Below are positions 36,386-50,051 of a stretch of 64,000 nucleotides of DNA, piece by piece; positions within the stretch are counted from its first letter, which is position 1; each line of letters starts with the position of its first letter. The notes under the pieces are model-generated. The model made no database searches. It saw nothing but the letters and a program-made list of their open reading frames with translations, and was not told the DNA's origin. The stretch is from positions 97,541,859 to 97,605,858 of the forward strand of contig JAPTHN010000001.1 of NCBI GenBank assembly GCA_026936325.1, read 5' to 3'. Origin of the DNA: Platynereis dumerilii (lineage: Eukaryota > Annelida > Polychaeta > Phyllodocida > Nereididae). The translations under genes were made by a program, and so were the position numbers.

Positions 36386-39300
36386 TTTTTGCACTAGTCC
36401 CGTTTAGTGGACGGTGGACAGGACAGTGGACAGCCAGGACTAACAAAACCTCTGCCTCCTAGCAGAGATAATTAATTTGATGTACAAGATGTCAATACAA
36501 GTCACTATTTACAAAATTACTAATGCATGTGGCCATTATATTTTTATAATTACACAATTTACAAAATATACCATCTATCAGTATCTCATAATCACACTAT
36601 AATAGGATATCCATTATTCGACCACAATTGCGAATGTGTATGATATGATTAACTGGTATAATTCTGGTGCAAATAATTTACTTAGTAATTACACAGCGCA
36701 ACAGAATTCATTTCCTCTACTCACTACTTTGCCACTATGCGGTCACTCTTTTAAGAAATGTGACACCAAAAATTGCCATCATTACAGCTACTTGGAGACA
36801 CAGTAGGACAGAAGTTCATAGAAGTGTTCATAAATATTAGCCTTATCAATATTCATTTGGCCACAACCCTGTGGAATGGCTGAGGGGGACAAGTACTTGG
36901 GGCTGTTAGCCATTTATATTGTCAACACAAAGGGCAGACCACCCCAGAAAGACCAGCCCTACAGCTTAACTCCATTCACTCAACTTAAGTCTAAGCATTG
37001 GGGGCAAGTGCTGCAATTACAAGCAAAACACGAAAGGTCATCTCAAAGGAGTTGAGGTCAAAGAGGGCCTAGTCCCTGTAGTAGTCAGAGGACAAGCAGT
37101 GGACAGTTGGAGGGCAGTGGGAGGACAGTTAAGGGTCAGAAAGGACTGTTTCAAGGTCAGAGGACATGTTTGCAGGTCACAGCGTAGCTAATTTACAATA
37201 GTACTGTGTAGTATGTGTACTACTTAGTGCTCATCAATTAAGACTTATTTGCGAGTTCACTCGCATTTGTGGGCAAACTGGGTTAAATAAGGGTAGTCAG
37301 AAATTTTGGATCGTTTGTGAGAGACAAGGAAGCTCTTTTTAAAGTTTCTTTTTCATGAAATTAATGAAGAATTGGCTAACTTGAGGCGCCTTGCTCACAT
37401 TTGTGTCTCTTGTGTCTTGTTTAATTACAATTTACGTTTTTAGTTTCAACCAAATCACGGCAAAACAGGAAATAGAAATATTTTTGTTATTGTTTTACTG
37501 CCCTCTGATTGGCCGAAACAGGTTCGATGTCTTCCCGATAGTTTTCGGATACTTCTATTAGGGCTAGAATTAATATTTTAGGCTCTTTTGAAGCCTTGTG
37601 CCTTAATCTTTATGATTTCGTTTTTTAATGAAGATATCTCAATTAATTGCTGAGAATTCGTTGAAAATGCATAGGCCTATATATTTGTCCCTTTGCCATG
37701 TCAGGCAATTCAGGATAGCAATCAAGACTTCACCAATTAGCCAATTTGCCATTACATTCACACCTTGAGTTAGTATATTTCAATTAACACCTTCTAAGAA
37801 GTCCCACATCATTGAAGGCCATTGGAAAAGTGAACTTTCTCATAGCAATCAATGCCATCTTTGAGGGGAGGCAATCCACTTAATTAAAATTTAACATGAA
37901 CCAGTTATCAGGCAAATATATGGCAGTGAACATATTTTAAAAGAATAAAAATAACAATGTACATATAGTGGCTTTGATATTATAATGTTGAAGGAGGGCA
38001 TTCAGGGGGTACCAATATACCCGGGTACAACAATTATATGGAATTCTTAATTACCTATTCTCTGATTGGACGCCTGGGATAGGGTATTGACCAATCATCT
38101 GTCTTTGATTGCTGCTATATTTCTAGTGCAGTAGTCAATATACCATAACTTTGTTAATGATCCGATTTTAATGAAAATTTCAGGATTTATGGTTAGTGGT
38201 ATATCATACGTTTAAACTTTATCCTAAACATAAACATTATTATCTGCATTATTAAAAGTTTTTGGCTTTTTTAGGAAAGTGGATTGCTGCTAATGAAGGG
38301 TAATTAAAGTGTAATTAGGGTTTCTAATTTCAATGCAATTCGGAATTGCTTTGAAGTGGACAGTCCTAATGACCCTCCAGTTGGAAGATTTCATAACCAA
38401 TCAGGTCACAGCAGCTCATATTCAATTTTTAGCTCAGATTTGTATTAAAATGCTATTTTAATAGTCTTAAAATAGCCTGAGTTGCTCAAAACTGCAGATT
38501 TATATTCCTTCGTTACGAAATTTCATGTAGTTGAAAAATGCACTTTTTTCATACAGTATTATTGCTGGTATTGATGATTTTAACTGAGGAAAATGGGAGA
38601 TGTTGACTGTTTGAGTGCCAGAATCAGAATGAAGGGTACCTCGACTGGCTCCTTTTATAGGTCCATGCCCTCCTTTAAATGAAAGGAATTATTGCAGGGA
38701 CATTTATCTGAACGGAAAATTATATTAGAAATAACCCCAGGCATCTTGATATTTGTTTACCAACTGGTGTCTCACTTTTGTCTTTGTAACTCACTTTTTA
38801 GCTATTTACAAAGAAAAACTCGGGAAAATTGTGGAAGGGGTTGACAGCTAAAAATACGAGGCATTTTATAAGATCATTTTCAAGCTTCTATGTGCTTTAT
38901 TAATGCACTAGATTAGCATTTCAAAATTTTCTTCTGCACACACATCTTGATAGGACAGCCAAATAAGGCAGGCTTCACTCAGCGCATTGCAATAGTGCTA
39001 TCATATTTTGTTAATTTAAGGGTGATTGAGTAGAGAGACGTTAATGAAATATTGTGCATAAAATGAAAATACCAGTGCATGGTTGGTCCTTGACAAAATG
39101 TTATGAATATGTGGATACAGTAACAATTACTAGCCTATCAACATCAACTGCACAGCACAAGTCAAGTCAGCCAGGGTATACCAGCACAAAACAAGTCAAG
39201 TCAGCAGAAAAGTTCTTGTATTTTATAACTCAAATTTTAGAAGAACATTATTGCCCTTGCATTGCAGTCTCTTTGTGTTGAGTGCAGGATGTCTGCAGCA

Positions 39301-39829
39301 TTTTTGGAACCAAATTCCAGGATTTTCTAGGCTTTTCTTGGCCCAAATTTTCCCAAAATCAAGGCCAATCTTCCAGAGAATGCAGATTATTTTTTTCTGA
39401 TAGTAAAAATGTATCTGCGACCTGACTGTCACAAGAAATCGCAAAATATTCAGCTGTGTTTCTTTTTTTTATTAGTATGAAGCAGATTCCAGGCCTTTTG
39501 TGGTAAATGCAATTTTTTCAAGGCTTTTCAAGGACTGGCAGACACCCAGGTCACACCCTTTGAGTAGTTACAGTCAGGGAAGTGCAAGTGATTACTTCAA
39601 ACTGCTTGTGTTACTGTGATGTCATTGCATATTCAATAGGTCAATAATGGATCATTTGGAGCCTTCTACAGTTTTAATCAATCGAGTAACTAAATTATTG
39701 CCAATATTGCTTCACAAGACTGTGGCATTTTTGAAGATGCATAAAGAAATATAGTCCTACAGACGACTCCTAAATACATTTTTAAACTTACCATTTTAGA
39801 TTTATAGGAAGTTCACCCTGTACTAGGAG

Positions 39830-39975
39830 TTCCTACTTTGATATATATCTGAAGATTGAGGGATGCGACAAAGAATTGTTTCAGCAAAGCAAAAACTATT
39901 TTGTGGAGAGCTTCCGAACCTGGGTCCCAACAAATGGGAGCCCAAGGCTCTACCAGCCGGGCTAGCCCCCTCCCT
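39830..39975 (-). mobile_element. tRNA-like SINE head (probable, partial)
   Basis: Read on the minus strand, 39948-39964 gives TAGCCCGGCTGGTAGAG, matching the pol III A box of tRNAs. It is followed after a tRNA-like distance by GGTTCGGAAGC at 39910-39920, a one-base variant of the B box. The left end runs into an ATATATATC tail. Extent and family are uncertain. Confidence 0.45.
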
Positions 39976-40277
39976 TATATTCAAGAATTGTAATTGGGTG
40001 ATGGCCGCTTGGCCATGATATGAAAAAAACTAGGACCCAGAAATTTGGCTGGGGACCCACTTTTTCAGACCTCACTGAGTCCCCAGGACTCACTTTTTGA
40101 GCACCCCAACAGAAACCCTGGTGTTGATGCTGGTCTATTGTTTGGAAAAGGTGTGAAGTTCAAACTTGAATTGGATGACACAGTTGTTTTAATTAGTCAG
40201 TCAGTAAATACTTAAACCGATAATATAATAATGTATAGCTATCCCAAACATCCCCCCTCCGACTACAGCTCACATTT

Positions 40278-40475
40278 ATCTATGTCTATCTATTTATCTA
40301 TCTTTCTATCGTTCGATCTGTCTATCAATCTATCTATCTTGCTAGCTATCTATCCATCTTGCTAGCTGTCTATCTATCTATGTATCTATCTAGCTATCTG
40401 ACCATTCTAGCTATCTAGCTTACTATCTAGATATCTGATCTATCTATCTATCTATCTATCTATCTTGCTATACAT
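40278..40475. repeat. Degenerate TCTA tetranucleotide microsatellite
   Basis: Interrupted runs of TCTA with GCTA, TCTT and TGTC variants. Confidence 0.8.
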
Positions 40476-40817
40476 ATTGCTATCAAGCAATCCCCAACAT
40501 CTCCCATGGAGCTTACAACAGAAACACATAATTATTTGTCCATCTAAACAATTAAATCTGTCTTTCTAAAATTATCAGTTACTGGCTCACTGCCATCACA
40601 AGATGCGCTCTGGAATTCGCAAGTATGGAGCAAATTAACCAATGTCAAATAAAGTCATGAGAACCAGCCAATCAGAGCACACTAGAATATATAATTTTAA
40701 GTTGGCTACTCCCTAGACCTTATCACAAGCATTTGTAAAATTTACCACAGTTTCAGTTTGTCTCAAGTTTATTTTGTCAGCTTTTAAAGCTCTATCTCTT
40801 CCTTCTTTAAACACACA

Positions 40818-41052
40818 TAGATAGATAGATAGATATGGTAAGTGCAGCCCTCTAAGCCCAGTTCTGGGCACTCACAAGGGTCGATTGATGAGATGAGAGA
40901 GAGAGCGGGAGTCCTCAACATGTTACACATTTACCCCATCTGAGGGATCTTTTACTTGCCCGGCATAGACACTGATACAATAGTCCGCCAATTTAACGTC
41001 TCATCCGAATGACATCCAGCTGGGATTTTCCTCATGAAGGTGCACTGAAAAT
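40818..41052 (-). mobile_element. SINE, second copy, 5'-truncated
   Basis: Starts after a GATA run and matches the 19.2-kb SINE closely, from ATGGTAAGTGCAGCCCTCTA through CCAGCTGGGATTTTCCTCAT and GTGCACTGAAAAT. It then stops matching, so the tRNA-derived head present in the other copy is missing here. Orientation is minus, with the tetranucleotide tail at the low-coordinate end. Confidence 0.75.
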
Positions 41053-41249
41053 GTTGTCTGAAAGAATTTTTGAACATTGTACAATGTGCGACACTTGATG
41101 ACAGAGCTGTTGGTCGCGAAAAACAATTTGGGGAAATATCTTGGTGGTTTGCCCGCCCTGAAAAAAATCCTGGATACGCCACTGGTGCTGGTTACCTTTT
41201 TGGAAATTTTTGTGGTGTTTTTTACAAATTTATATCATTCAGGGGCAGA

Positions 41250-41535
41250 AAAATGGGAAATAGTGAAGAAAAATGGGGAAATTGTGCAGAAAAAATTGGG
41301 AAATCTGTTAAAACTCTTCGTATAAATCCCCTTTTCTTTCAGTTTCTTTTTTCTGTTAATTTCCCACTTCTTTTTTACCATTTCCCCAATTTCTGGCCAT
41401 TTCTCCCATTTTTCTTACCTTTTCCCCATTTTACTTATAATTTCCACATTTTGCTTACCATTTACCCATTTTGCTCATAATTTCTCCATTTTTCTTACCA
41501 TTTCCCCATTTTCGTTTCTAATTTTGCTAATACAT
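41250..41535. repeat. Fold-back low-complexity block with about 20-bp tandem units
   Basis: 41385-41530 repeats CCCATTTTNCTTACCATTT-like units of about 20 bp. 41255-41300 holds the reverse complement type (AAATGGGGAAATTGTGCAG). The two arms could fold on each other. Flanking sequences GGATACGCCACTG (to about 41184) and AATGGCTATGCTACTG (to about 41624) resemble ends of invertebrate DNA transposons but are in the same orientation, so I do not define an element. Confidence 0.5.
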
Positions 41536-44500
41536 CTGCAGAAATTTCCCCAAAATCTGTTCAGGGGGCAAGTTGTCCCCCCTGCCCTCTCACCCCCCCC
41601 CCCCCTAATGGCTATGCTACTGATCTCAATACCTTTTAGATCTGGCCTTCCTGCTATTGACATAATTCGTTGTAAGCCGCTTGTACTTTCTTTTTTACTG
41701 CACTGCCCCCCCCCCTCCTGGTGATACCCCTGCTAAGTTTATTGTCTGTTCTATTTCTCTGATCATGTATGAAAATCTAGGCCCCAAATTCTACACCATT
41801 TTCCCCAAGAATCTACAACATACGCATAGTGAACTCGCATGTGTTCCGCTTGCGACACAAATTCTAGTTCAGTTAATTAATGCAAAATAAATTATTGTAT
41901 TACACAATTCAATTATTGTATTACACAATTTACATATAATGAAATCTTTCAGAGTAATATCTACCAGCTTTAACTTTAAACAATGAAAATTTATTATATT
42001 CTATAGTCTCAAATTACAACTTTCTAAGGGCATTGATTGTCCAAAAAATACTTGAAAAATTGTAACAGATCTTCAAAGAAAAGGGACAAGGGCCAGGAGG
42101 AGAGTAAAAGGTTGAAGACAGGGGACTCTGAGTTGGACTCGAAGCTGTAGAGGCTGACTGACAGACTGACAGAAGCTGACAAGGTGTGCACAGACAGGAG
42201 CCCTGTCGTCTGGACGCCCCCCCCCTCCTTCCAAGAGCCCCCTGAGGGCAATGACGCAATCTATGCAAAAGGTCTTGACATAAGGCTTGACCAACACTCG
42301 TCCCATCCGAAATGAAGGCATGGACAGAAGCTAACAGTGGCCCAGTCATCGTTTAGCCTAATTTATGTGGCTGGGCCGGTCATTTACTCCGCCGTATGAT
42401 TGTCCTACAGCAGCTTTTGGCACTGCCCCTTGGCCCCCGGCTCATGGCTGCCTTCTACATGTCACTCTTAATGGGGGATTTGAATAGCAGACCCTGGAAG
42501 TATGGCTACACCAGCCCCTGGCCATCGCTGGACATTGCTATGACCATAACTACACACTACTCTATTACTATATTTCTAAGTGGAGTGTAGTTCTATAACA
42601 GTTAGGTACATGCAGTGTGGGAAAGTTTTTGAATTGTATTTAGGACGGTTTACTTCTCTTGGCATTGCGTTTAATTACTGTGTAAAAAGTATCGCATTGA
42701 AATCACCCATAACGAATACATTATTTTTTCTGATTTTTTCTTGATTTGTTTATCATCAAGTTGACATTATGGTCAGTGAGGACTGGAATTCAGCTAAGTT
42801 TTGTCACACACACTCAACTCCTAATGTTTTGTGGGTTTTTTTTTCTGATATTTTCTGTCATGAAGTAACGGAAAGTACATGTACCCCCCCCCCTCCATTT
42901 AGCTGCAAGACAGTAAGACAGCTAGACAGGTTGTCCACAGAAAGACAGTTACAAGATCTGTGGTGGACTGGCGCTGAGTGTTGTACTGCCCCCCCCCCTC
43001 CAATGCATCAATTTCTATTTCTTCTACTTGTAGAAATGTACTGTCTTGTTGTCCAAAAGCAATTCATGTGGGTCCACTGCCCTGTCATGCCATTGCAGTG
43101 GGCCCCATAGTATAGGGTGGCGCCAGTCTGGTCAGACAGCCACATTAAGAGACCTGTGGCACAGAAGGGCCCAGCCAGCCAGTCACCCTTGCCCCTAACA
43201 GTCACCCTGACAGTCACCCTGGCCCCTCTGGGTCACCCTCTGGTTCACCCCGTATCTTCACCTTGCCCCTTTAGGCATCTTTTTCTACACACGTCTTAAA
43301 CATTTGTCAAGACCTAACGCCATCCCCCTCTTCAGTCGCGGCCTTCCATTAAAGTTGATCAGCCTGCAAAACGCTTAATTGGGCCTAAACACGAAACGGG
43401 GCTGCACTTAAATATACCGTTGTGCACAAACCACCCCAGCTATCCACAGGTATCCACTGTTAGAGTCTCTATTTTCTACTTCAAAAGAGACATACCACAA
43501 GAAGTGCAGCTATTTAAAAGCTATTTAAATCAATTGAGTGTCATCCGTAGGCAAATTCAACCTATGAACTCAGAACTAAGTTTCGCATATGATCCACATC
43601 GGCATGACCAATCAAAATGCATTTGCAATTCACTGTTTAATGCGTCAAGATAAACCAAAATCATATCTATCCATTTAGTACCAAGATGTCCAATTTATCA
43701 ATAAGTCAATCAGATGATCAAATTCGATCCATTTTAAAACACTGAATCAGAAACCTAGCCTTGAAATTCAAACTCATCATTAAACCAGGACAATAGATCA
43801 AAGGAGGAGGAGCTAATCTCACTTTAAACTGCTACAAAGCAGATGACCATGAAAACCTCAAGAAAATAATTTGAGTTGAAAACAAAACAATTAAATCCAT
43901 TGAGAAGTGAAGGAGAGCCAAGGCAGAGCCAAGCTGAGGGATGAATCTTGACAGGGCACAACATGCCAACTCGTGGGGCTGAAATGATTTCAATTGAATG
44001 TTTTTGCCAATGAATTCTAAGTCCTTGAACAGGCCAACGTCAGAATGCTAACTGAATGAAAATATGAAATTATCCACGTAAATTGATCAAGAATTTGGCA
44101 ACTGTTGGATTCAATTTCATGAAATCATTTCACTACCAATGAAAATATTTTGTTTGTAATGCAACTGATGAGATAGTTTATGACACATCGCTCGCTAACT
44201 TGAGACTGACTTTCCAACCTCACTTCAAAATTCATGTGTCCCAACCTTCACATATGTAAAACATGCATTTTTGTTTTTTGGCTTCTTTCTTTAGAAAAAA
44301 ATCCAAAGGGGTCTCACATAAAAAGTCTACCAGAGAGTCCCAGATAACACTGACATGAACATAAATGGCTGTATACCCTTCTAAATTTACTCAAAACTTC
44401 CCCAAAGATCTTAAAACTTTTAGATGGTATTAGTTTTCTTTCATTGTGACTTTGTGGGGAGGTTGTGTATATGTCTGACCCAAATAGCTTGATAGTATGA

Positions 44501-46606
44501 CTTTATGTGCAAGTGAACCTTAGAAGTGAAATTCTATGAATGGCCATGCAACAGTTATATCTAAGGTACTTGAGTGTCCCTCTGTGTCACTCGGTGAGCC
44601 CATGAGCCCCTGTTTGTTTGCTTTGGCTGATCGGCTTGTGGGGCACGAGACCTGCATGCTGAAGACACACAGACAGGGGACTGCACGTGCTGAGCATGCG
44701 GAGGGCGTCATCTCCATGGTAACTGTCCCTAGCAACAAGCAAGTTATACACTGGGCCCTCTAAAAGATCCCACAGCTCAATCCCTCCTGAGCTGACAATT
44801 CGCAGCCGATTATAACAACCCCCCCCCCCCCTTTGGGTCCATTCTATCACATCTTTCATTCTGAGCACTGAAAGCAGCCACCAACAGCATTCCTCCACCC
44901 TGACTCATTAAACATCTTAAGATCTTCTGTAATTTGCTTCTTCAGCCTCCTTGAGCTGCCCTTCCGCTGATTACAGTCACCTGAAAGTGGCCCCTTTCCA
45001 TTTCAAGTATAAATCTAGTCAACTGACACCCATTCATGTCTGCTCTGACTTCATACATGTACACCACCTAACTAATGCTTCCTAAACCTACTTTTACTTT
45101 TACATTTTCAACTTTTTGGTATTTTCAGAAGTGGCTCATTCATCCCATATATTGTCCTACTTGTTCTAAACTTCACTTGGAGACAGTGAGTTAAGAATAC
45201 AGATATCACTTTTCCATGACATACTTTGCAACTTTTTGTCATAATTTCCTTTTGGATGCAATGTAGATATATCTATATGAATAATACTCTACCAATTAAA
45301 GTAATTTGATCTATATTTTTAACTGAATAAAAATACAATACTTCCCTCCACAGCCTTGTTTCGGTGAAGCCTCTGTAGGTGACTGGTGCATCTTATGTGT
45401 GCAATGTTTTATATTAGACCTATTATATGTATAGACAGATATATTAGCCAAAATGCATACAATTATAGGTGTATACTTGGCTGTGTGCGATTCATGCTAC
45501 ACACAAAATGTGATAATTATGCCACAATCAAGATTAGCCTCCATGCATCCCAAAACCATATGCCAAGATAATGTACAGGAATATTGTATGTAGGATAGAG
45601 ATTAGTGAGACATTATGATACTAATATCCATCTCCGAGCCAACCAATTAGAGACCACCAAAAGAGACCAACAATCCAACCATACAGAGCTTCTCAATGTG
45701 TCAATGACCTCTAAAGACAGATTACAACACAATTTTAGCACATTTTGCTCAATAATGGCAGTGCCAGGACCCTGCTTCTCCCTGTTTCTCCATGTCTGAA
45801 CACTTGTTAGCCGTGTAGAGCACTTCAACTTTTTTTCGGTTCATAGATGGAGCAATTTGCATGTTTGGGTGACATTTTTTGCTCCAACCGATAAAAAAAT
45901 ACAAGAAAAAAATATGATATTTTACAAGCGTGCAATATTGAACACGTTGTAGTTTAACACAGGCTGAACACGTCAAAGGGCTAATGAGCATTCTGACACC
46001 CAGCCACCCAGAATGGAGTCAAGGGAATGCTGTCACACACATCGTGGTATGGGGTGGTGTGGGTCCACTATGGGGTGTGTGATATGGTGGACCGGTGGGT
46101 CGTGTCAGGACCAAAACTTAACCACCACTTATAGGCCTGTAGATTTAGAAAGTTACTAAAACGATAACCTTTCTCCAGACAATCGAAAAATCAGATATTT
46201 TGGGTCGATAATTTGGCATTTATATTGCAATTAGTGTTATCTTATAGATTCCGTCAATGATCAAATTTCATTGTAGTAGGCAAGTCGTATACACGATTAA
46301 CCACAAATGAAATCTAAATCACCAAGACAGATCGAAATGATATCATCCTATTGCTAATGCATTATACAAAATTTCACATATGTGACCAATAAATGTATGT
46401 CAGGTTATGTTACTAAAGATTGAATAAGAGACCCTCTCAAAAATCACAAAAGATACCACTTGGGACCCAACCAAATCTTGATCAACCCAATCATTTTGTC
46501 CTATATCACCTTGGAAGAATAAGAATAAGGCTATCAGTCTTCCTAATACCATGACTGTCAGTCTGAAGGAACAGAAGTTGGAAGAAAGTATGCAGAATAC
46601 ACTTAC

Positions 46607-46781
46607 TGATGGTTGTTGAGGAGGAGCTGGTGCTGGCGATGGTCGTCGTCCCATCGGAGGATCGGATGATGGCCACAGGGCGGGCCACGGGGGCCGGGGG
46701 AGCAGGGGGCAACATCACTGGCGAGTAGAACTGCGGGGGCAGCTTCGTCGGGCTCTTCACTGGCGGCGTCCCTGGGTTTGA
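46607..46781 (-). CDS. Exon B, Pro/Ser/Thr-rich segment of the same gene
   Basis: Internal exon of 175 nt: 58 codons plus one base. The acceptor is TTCATTGCAG before 46781 and the donor is A|GTAAGT after 46607, a near-perfect consensus. It starts in phase 0, as exon A requires, and leaves one base that exon C completes. The peptide starts SNPGTPPVKSPTKLPPQFYS, continues with a Pro/Ala/Val-rich stretch ending VARPVAIIRSSDG, and finishes in a Thr/Ser tract. The closely spaced SP and TP sites (TPPVKSPTK) are typical of proline-directed kinase targets in nuclear proteins. Local GC is far above the flanking introns, as expected for coding sequence. Confidence 0.85.
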
Positions 46782-49120
46782 CTGCAATGAATATGACACA
46801 CCAAATTTGTACTTTTCATTTTCCGTTTTATTCTGTAGTAGTTATGTATCATGTATGACATACTGATTGTGGTATGCGCACATTTTCAATGCAACTCGAG
46901 TACAAATTTTCACATAAGATTAAAATTTTGATAAATTTCTAGTATTGGATATTGAAGGTATAAATGCTAACAATTTAAGACCTACATACAACAATCAGTG
47001 GTCATAACACTTTACGGATTGTGGATGAAATCTAAGCAACACAAAACTACAAAACTTGACAGCATGTGAGATCCAAACCACAAACTACACAAGGAGTAGC
47101 TCCCACATCTTGTCAAGAGTTGCTAGACCACAATCTGCTTAAATGTCTAATCATCAAATAAGCCAGGAATCTCAACTAGAAGCACAGAATGTAAGCTACA
47201 AAACCAAGATATGTTAGAAACTGCCTCAAAATCCAACCCAAGTTCATATATTTCTCAATAATTCTCTTAATTTAAGATAGTCATTCTAAATTTTTTTTCA
47301 ACAATTTTTACCAAATGTTACATAATTTTGGATAGACAATTCAGATTATTCAAAGGGTTATATCCAAATGTAAAAACCAAATGCTAACCAAAATCCACCG
47401 TCCATTTTCCTGGTTCCACTTCCAGGGGACGCTCTATGATGAAGCACCATTTCATGAAATGAAAGAATTCCAATTATTCTCTTAGCAAGAACAGCGCTCA
47501 AACGAATTCTGTGGTCATCTGTTATCTTTTGGCTTATTGAACTTTCACAGAATTTTCCTGTTTTCTTTTAAATTCTTTTCAATTCCATAAATTCCTTTCA
47601 GGGTTGGACTTTCAAGTTTCTAGATCAAAGCAAAAAAAGGGGAGACTGAAAGCGCTCACAGAAAACGTAAATAAACGGAAAACAAAAGCTGTCAATACAG
47701 TGTGACTACAGTGTCAGTTGCAGTGTCATTCGGGCTCCTTTGACCTTGCTAATGAGGTCAAGGTCACGGCCTACTGGTCAAGGTCACATAACCATGCATA
47801 ACGTATGTCTACGTCAACAAAAGAACGGAGCAGCACACCCTCGGAACATTATGTTCTCTCTCTGTTCATTGACTGTTAGAACACACTGTACAAGGTTGAA
47901 GGGCACTGACGTCCTTCACCCAAACCCTTTTCATTCATTAAAACCCCAATTCCACAAACCCAGAAACCCCTTTTCAACCCAAACTTGTCACTGAAAACCA
48001 CTCACTGTAAACTGCTGAGATTTGCTTTAGTCTCTTTTAAGTCTTTTAGTTGTATATGTTTCTAACATTGTATGATTTGACATTTCAGAACATGTTGCAT
48101 GCTGCATCCCTCAATGGACTGAAGGCCCTCGACACTTTCAAGTGGCCGATACAATACCCAGGTTTACTAACTCACAAATCGAGGACAATTCAAGCCTCAA
48201 ATGAGCCAGAAATCAAAACGAACAAGAACTCAGACGACCAATTGTTAAATCGACCAATATTAAATCACGTTATCCACAAAATGTGATGCAAATTGGGAGA
48301 ATAAATGACATTAAATGTGCGTTAACATTGCAGTTCTCAAGAAGTACTTTGCTATGACATACAATTAGAGCCGCAACAAAACACCACTCCCTGTGCAGGT
48401 CAATTATCTGGCATATGCACCTTCATACCAAGCAGGATGATTCTCTATGGACTGATTAAAACTTAGTCTCTCATAATCACATTTATGGCATAAAATGTGT
48501 TTATGGTATCCTATAAGCACACTCAAACAGTAACATATGTGCAACAACAGAAACAAACAACATAACACAGATCTGTTGTGATATAAAATCAGAGCCGCAC
48601 TGCATCACCAGCAAGAATGCTCAATTTCCAGCAAAATTAGAAAGTCATGCTATTCTAAATGGCATATCTTTTCTACCCAGGACTTTAATGTCTTTATTGC
48701 ATAACAAGAGCAATGGCCACTTGCCTGTCACACCTGACCCATGCCAAAGGCAACCCCAACAGGGTAACACACTCCAAGGGGACAGCATTGGGTTCTGGTG
48801 GTCTGTCTTGTGACCGAGTAGTCTGAGGTGGTCAATTGTTCCTTTCTGGAGGAGATCCTCTCGTGCCTAATACCCATTGTACCCACTGACCCAGCCTGGA
48901 CATGCAATGACCCTTTCCACCCTCCCTTTCAGCCCCCACAGCTCACATTCTATCTACAAGAAGGCCCAGTTAGGCCTTATTGGCTGTGGTGTCTCTCACT
49001 GTGTGGTCATGTTTAATCATTGCCTCTAAGTGTCCTGTAATTAACTCAACTCAAAAGACACAAGGCAGGCTGATCAGTCTCCTTACTAGGTCTACCCTCC
49101 TGTCTAATGCAATCAACATA

Positions 49121-50051
49121 CAGGGTGGTCAAAAAAAAACTTTACACTTATGAATAATTTTTTGGATGACGCTCATTGTAACAAATGCTTATTTTTCAAT
49201 GCAAAAACAACTTGTATAGCAAAGAATAACTCTTCTAGAGAGAATTTATTCATTCGGAGGTCCTTTTGGACTGATGACTTTTCTGCAGTGGGCCTAAATG
49301 ATGCAGAGGTGTCAAAAATGTAACTTTGTGTCCGTTTTTCCCATAAAAACGTAATGGATGCCTTTATCGGGCAACTAAGGTCTGTGGTGTCTTGCAGGGA
49401 TCTGCCTTTAAGTTTGCCCATCCAGAATAATCACATTGATTGAGATCTTGTGATAACAGGGGCCATATTGTCCCGCTGAGAAACTTGACAGAGCAAACCT
49501 TGATCCAGTTCTGGGCTTTGCAAGGGAGTGTGGCTAATGCCCCGTCTTGTTTGAAGATCAAATTATCTGTGGCACTGTATGTCTTATCTATCCAGGGCTT
49601 TAGATGCTCTTTCAAGATGTTAATATGTACTTTTCATGTGATTTCAACACCCTGATCATCCACCTTCAGACGGCTTTGTTTTAAAATCTTATAATGGCCA
49701 TAGTGAAGTCTGAACTTGCTCTAGCACCTTCTGGTTTGTGCTGAATTGTGCCTCTGTCTTCTCAATTTCATTTTATGTTGCATTTATTTTGTCCTGTGAA
49801 GCTCAGTAGCTTCAAAATTGCTGATGGGCCATGAACAACTCAGAGTAGTAAAAACGCAGGAGCACTACCGGCTTCTATTTTGACTGCTATCAAAAAAGTA
49901 ATGAACCGTTTTGATTATTAACCAATTTTCCAAAGATCTAACATTCTTGGCTTGTATAAACAATAAGTACCCAGGCACTGACTCAATCATCATGATCATG
50001 GCAGCCTTGCAAATGAAATATCAACTGTAAACTTTTTTTTTGACCACCCTG
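49121..50051 (-). mobile_element. Decayed Tc1/mariner-superfamily transposon, DD37D-like
   Basis: The ends are inverted repeats, CAGGGTGGTCAAAAAAAAAC on the left and its complement on the right with a one-base length change. TA lies at 49119-49120 and 50052-50053, the standard mariner target duplication. On the minus strand, 49615-49364 encodes a transposase fragment with ILKEHLKPWIDKTYS, IFKQDGA (second catalytic Asp) and SQDLNQCDYSGW (third Asp). Counting residues gives 37 between QDG and CDY. The C-terminal part (IKASITFLWEKRTQSYIF, then ASFRPTAEKSS) follows in another frame, so a frameshift separates them near 49.4 kb. The element is 931 bp against about 1.3 kb for complete mariners, and the N-terminal DNA-binding half is largely unrecognisable. 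It is not functional. Confidence 0.9.

Larger units (their letters stand above)
32274..46606 (-). other. Intron B-C (14.3 kb) with two minisatellites
   Basis: Donor A|GTAAGT at 46606, acceptor TTTTGCAG at 32274. It carries the 29-bp and 22-bp arrays (32.6-36.3 kb), a 35-bp duplication, a tRNA-like SINE head near 39.9 kb, a degenerate TCTA microsatellite near 40.3 kb, a truncated SINE copy at 40.8-41.05 kb and a fold-back low-complexity block at 41.25-41.53 kb. The stretches 36400-39830 and 41700-46600 show no gene or clear repeat. Confidence 0.75.

Noticed and set aside
41166-41640. TIR element bounded by GGATACGCCACTG and GGCTATGCTACTG
   Set aside because: Both candidate ends point the same way, so they cannot be the two ends of one element.
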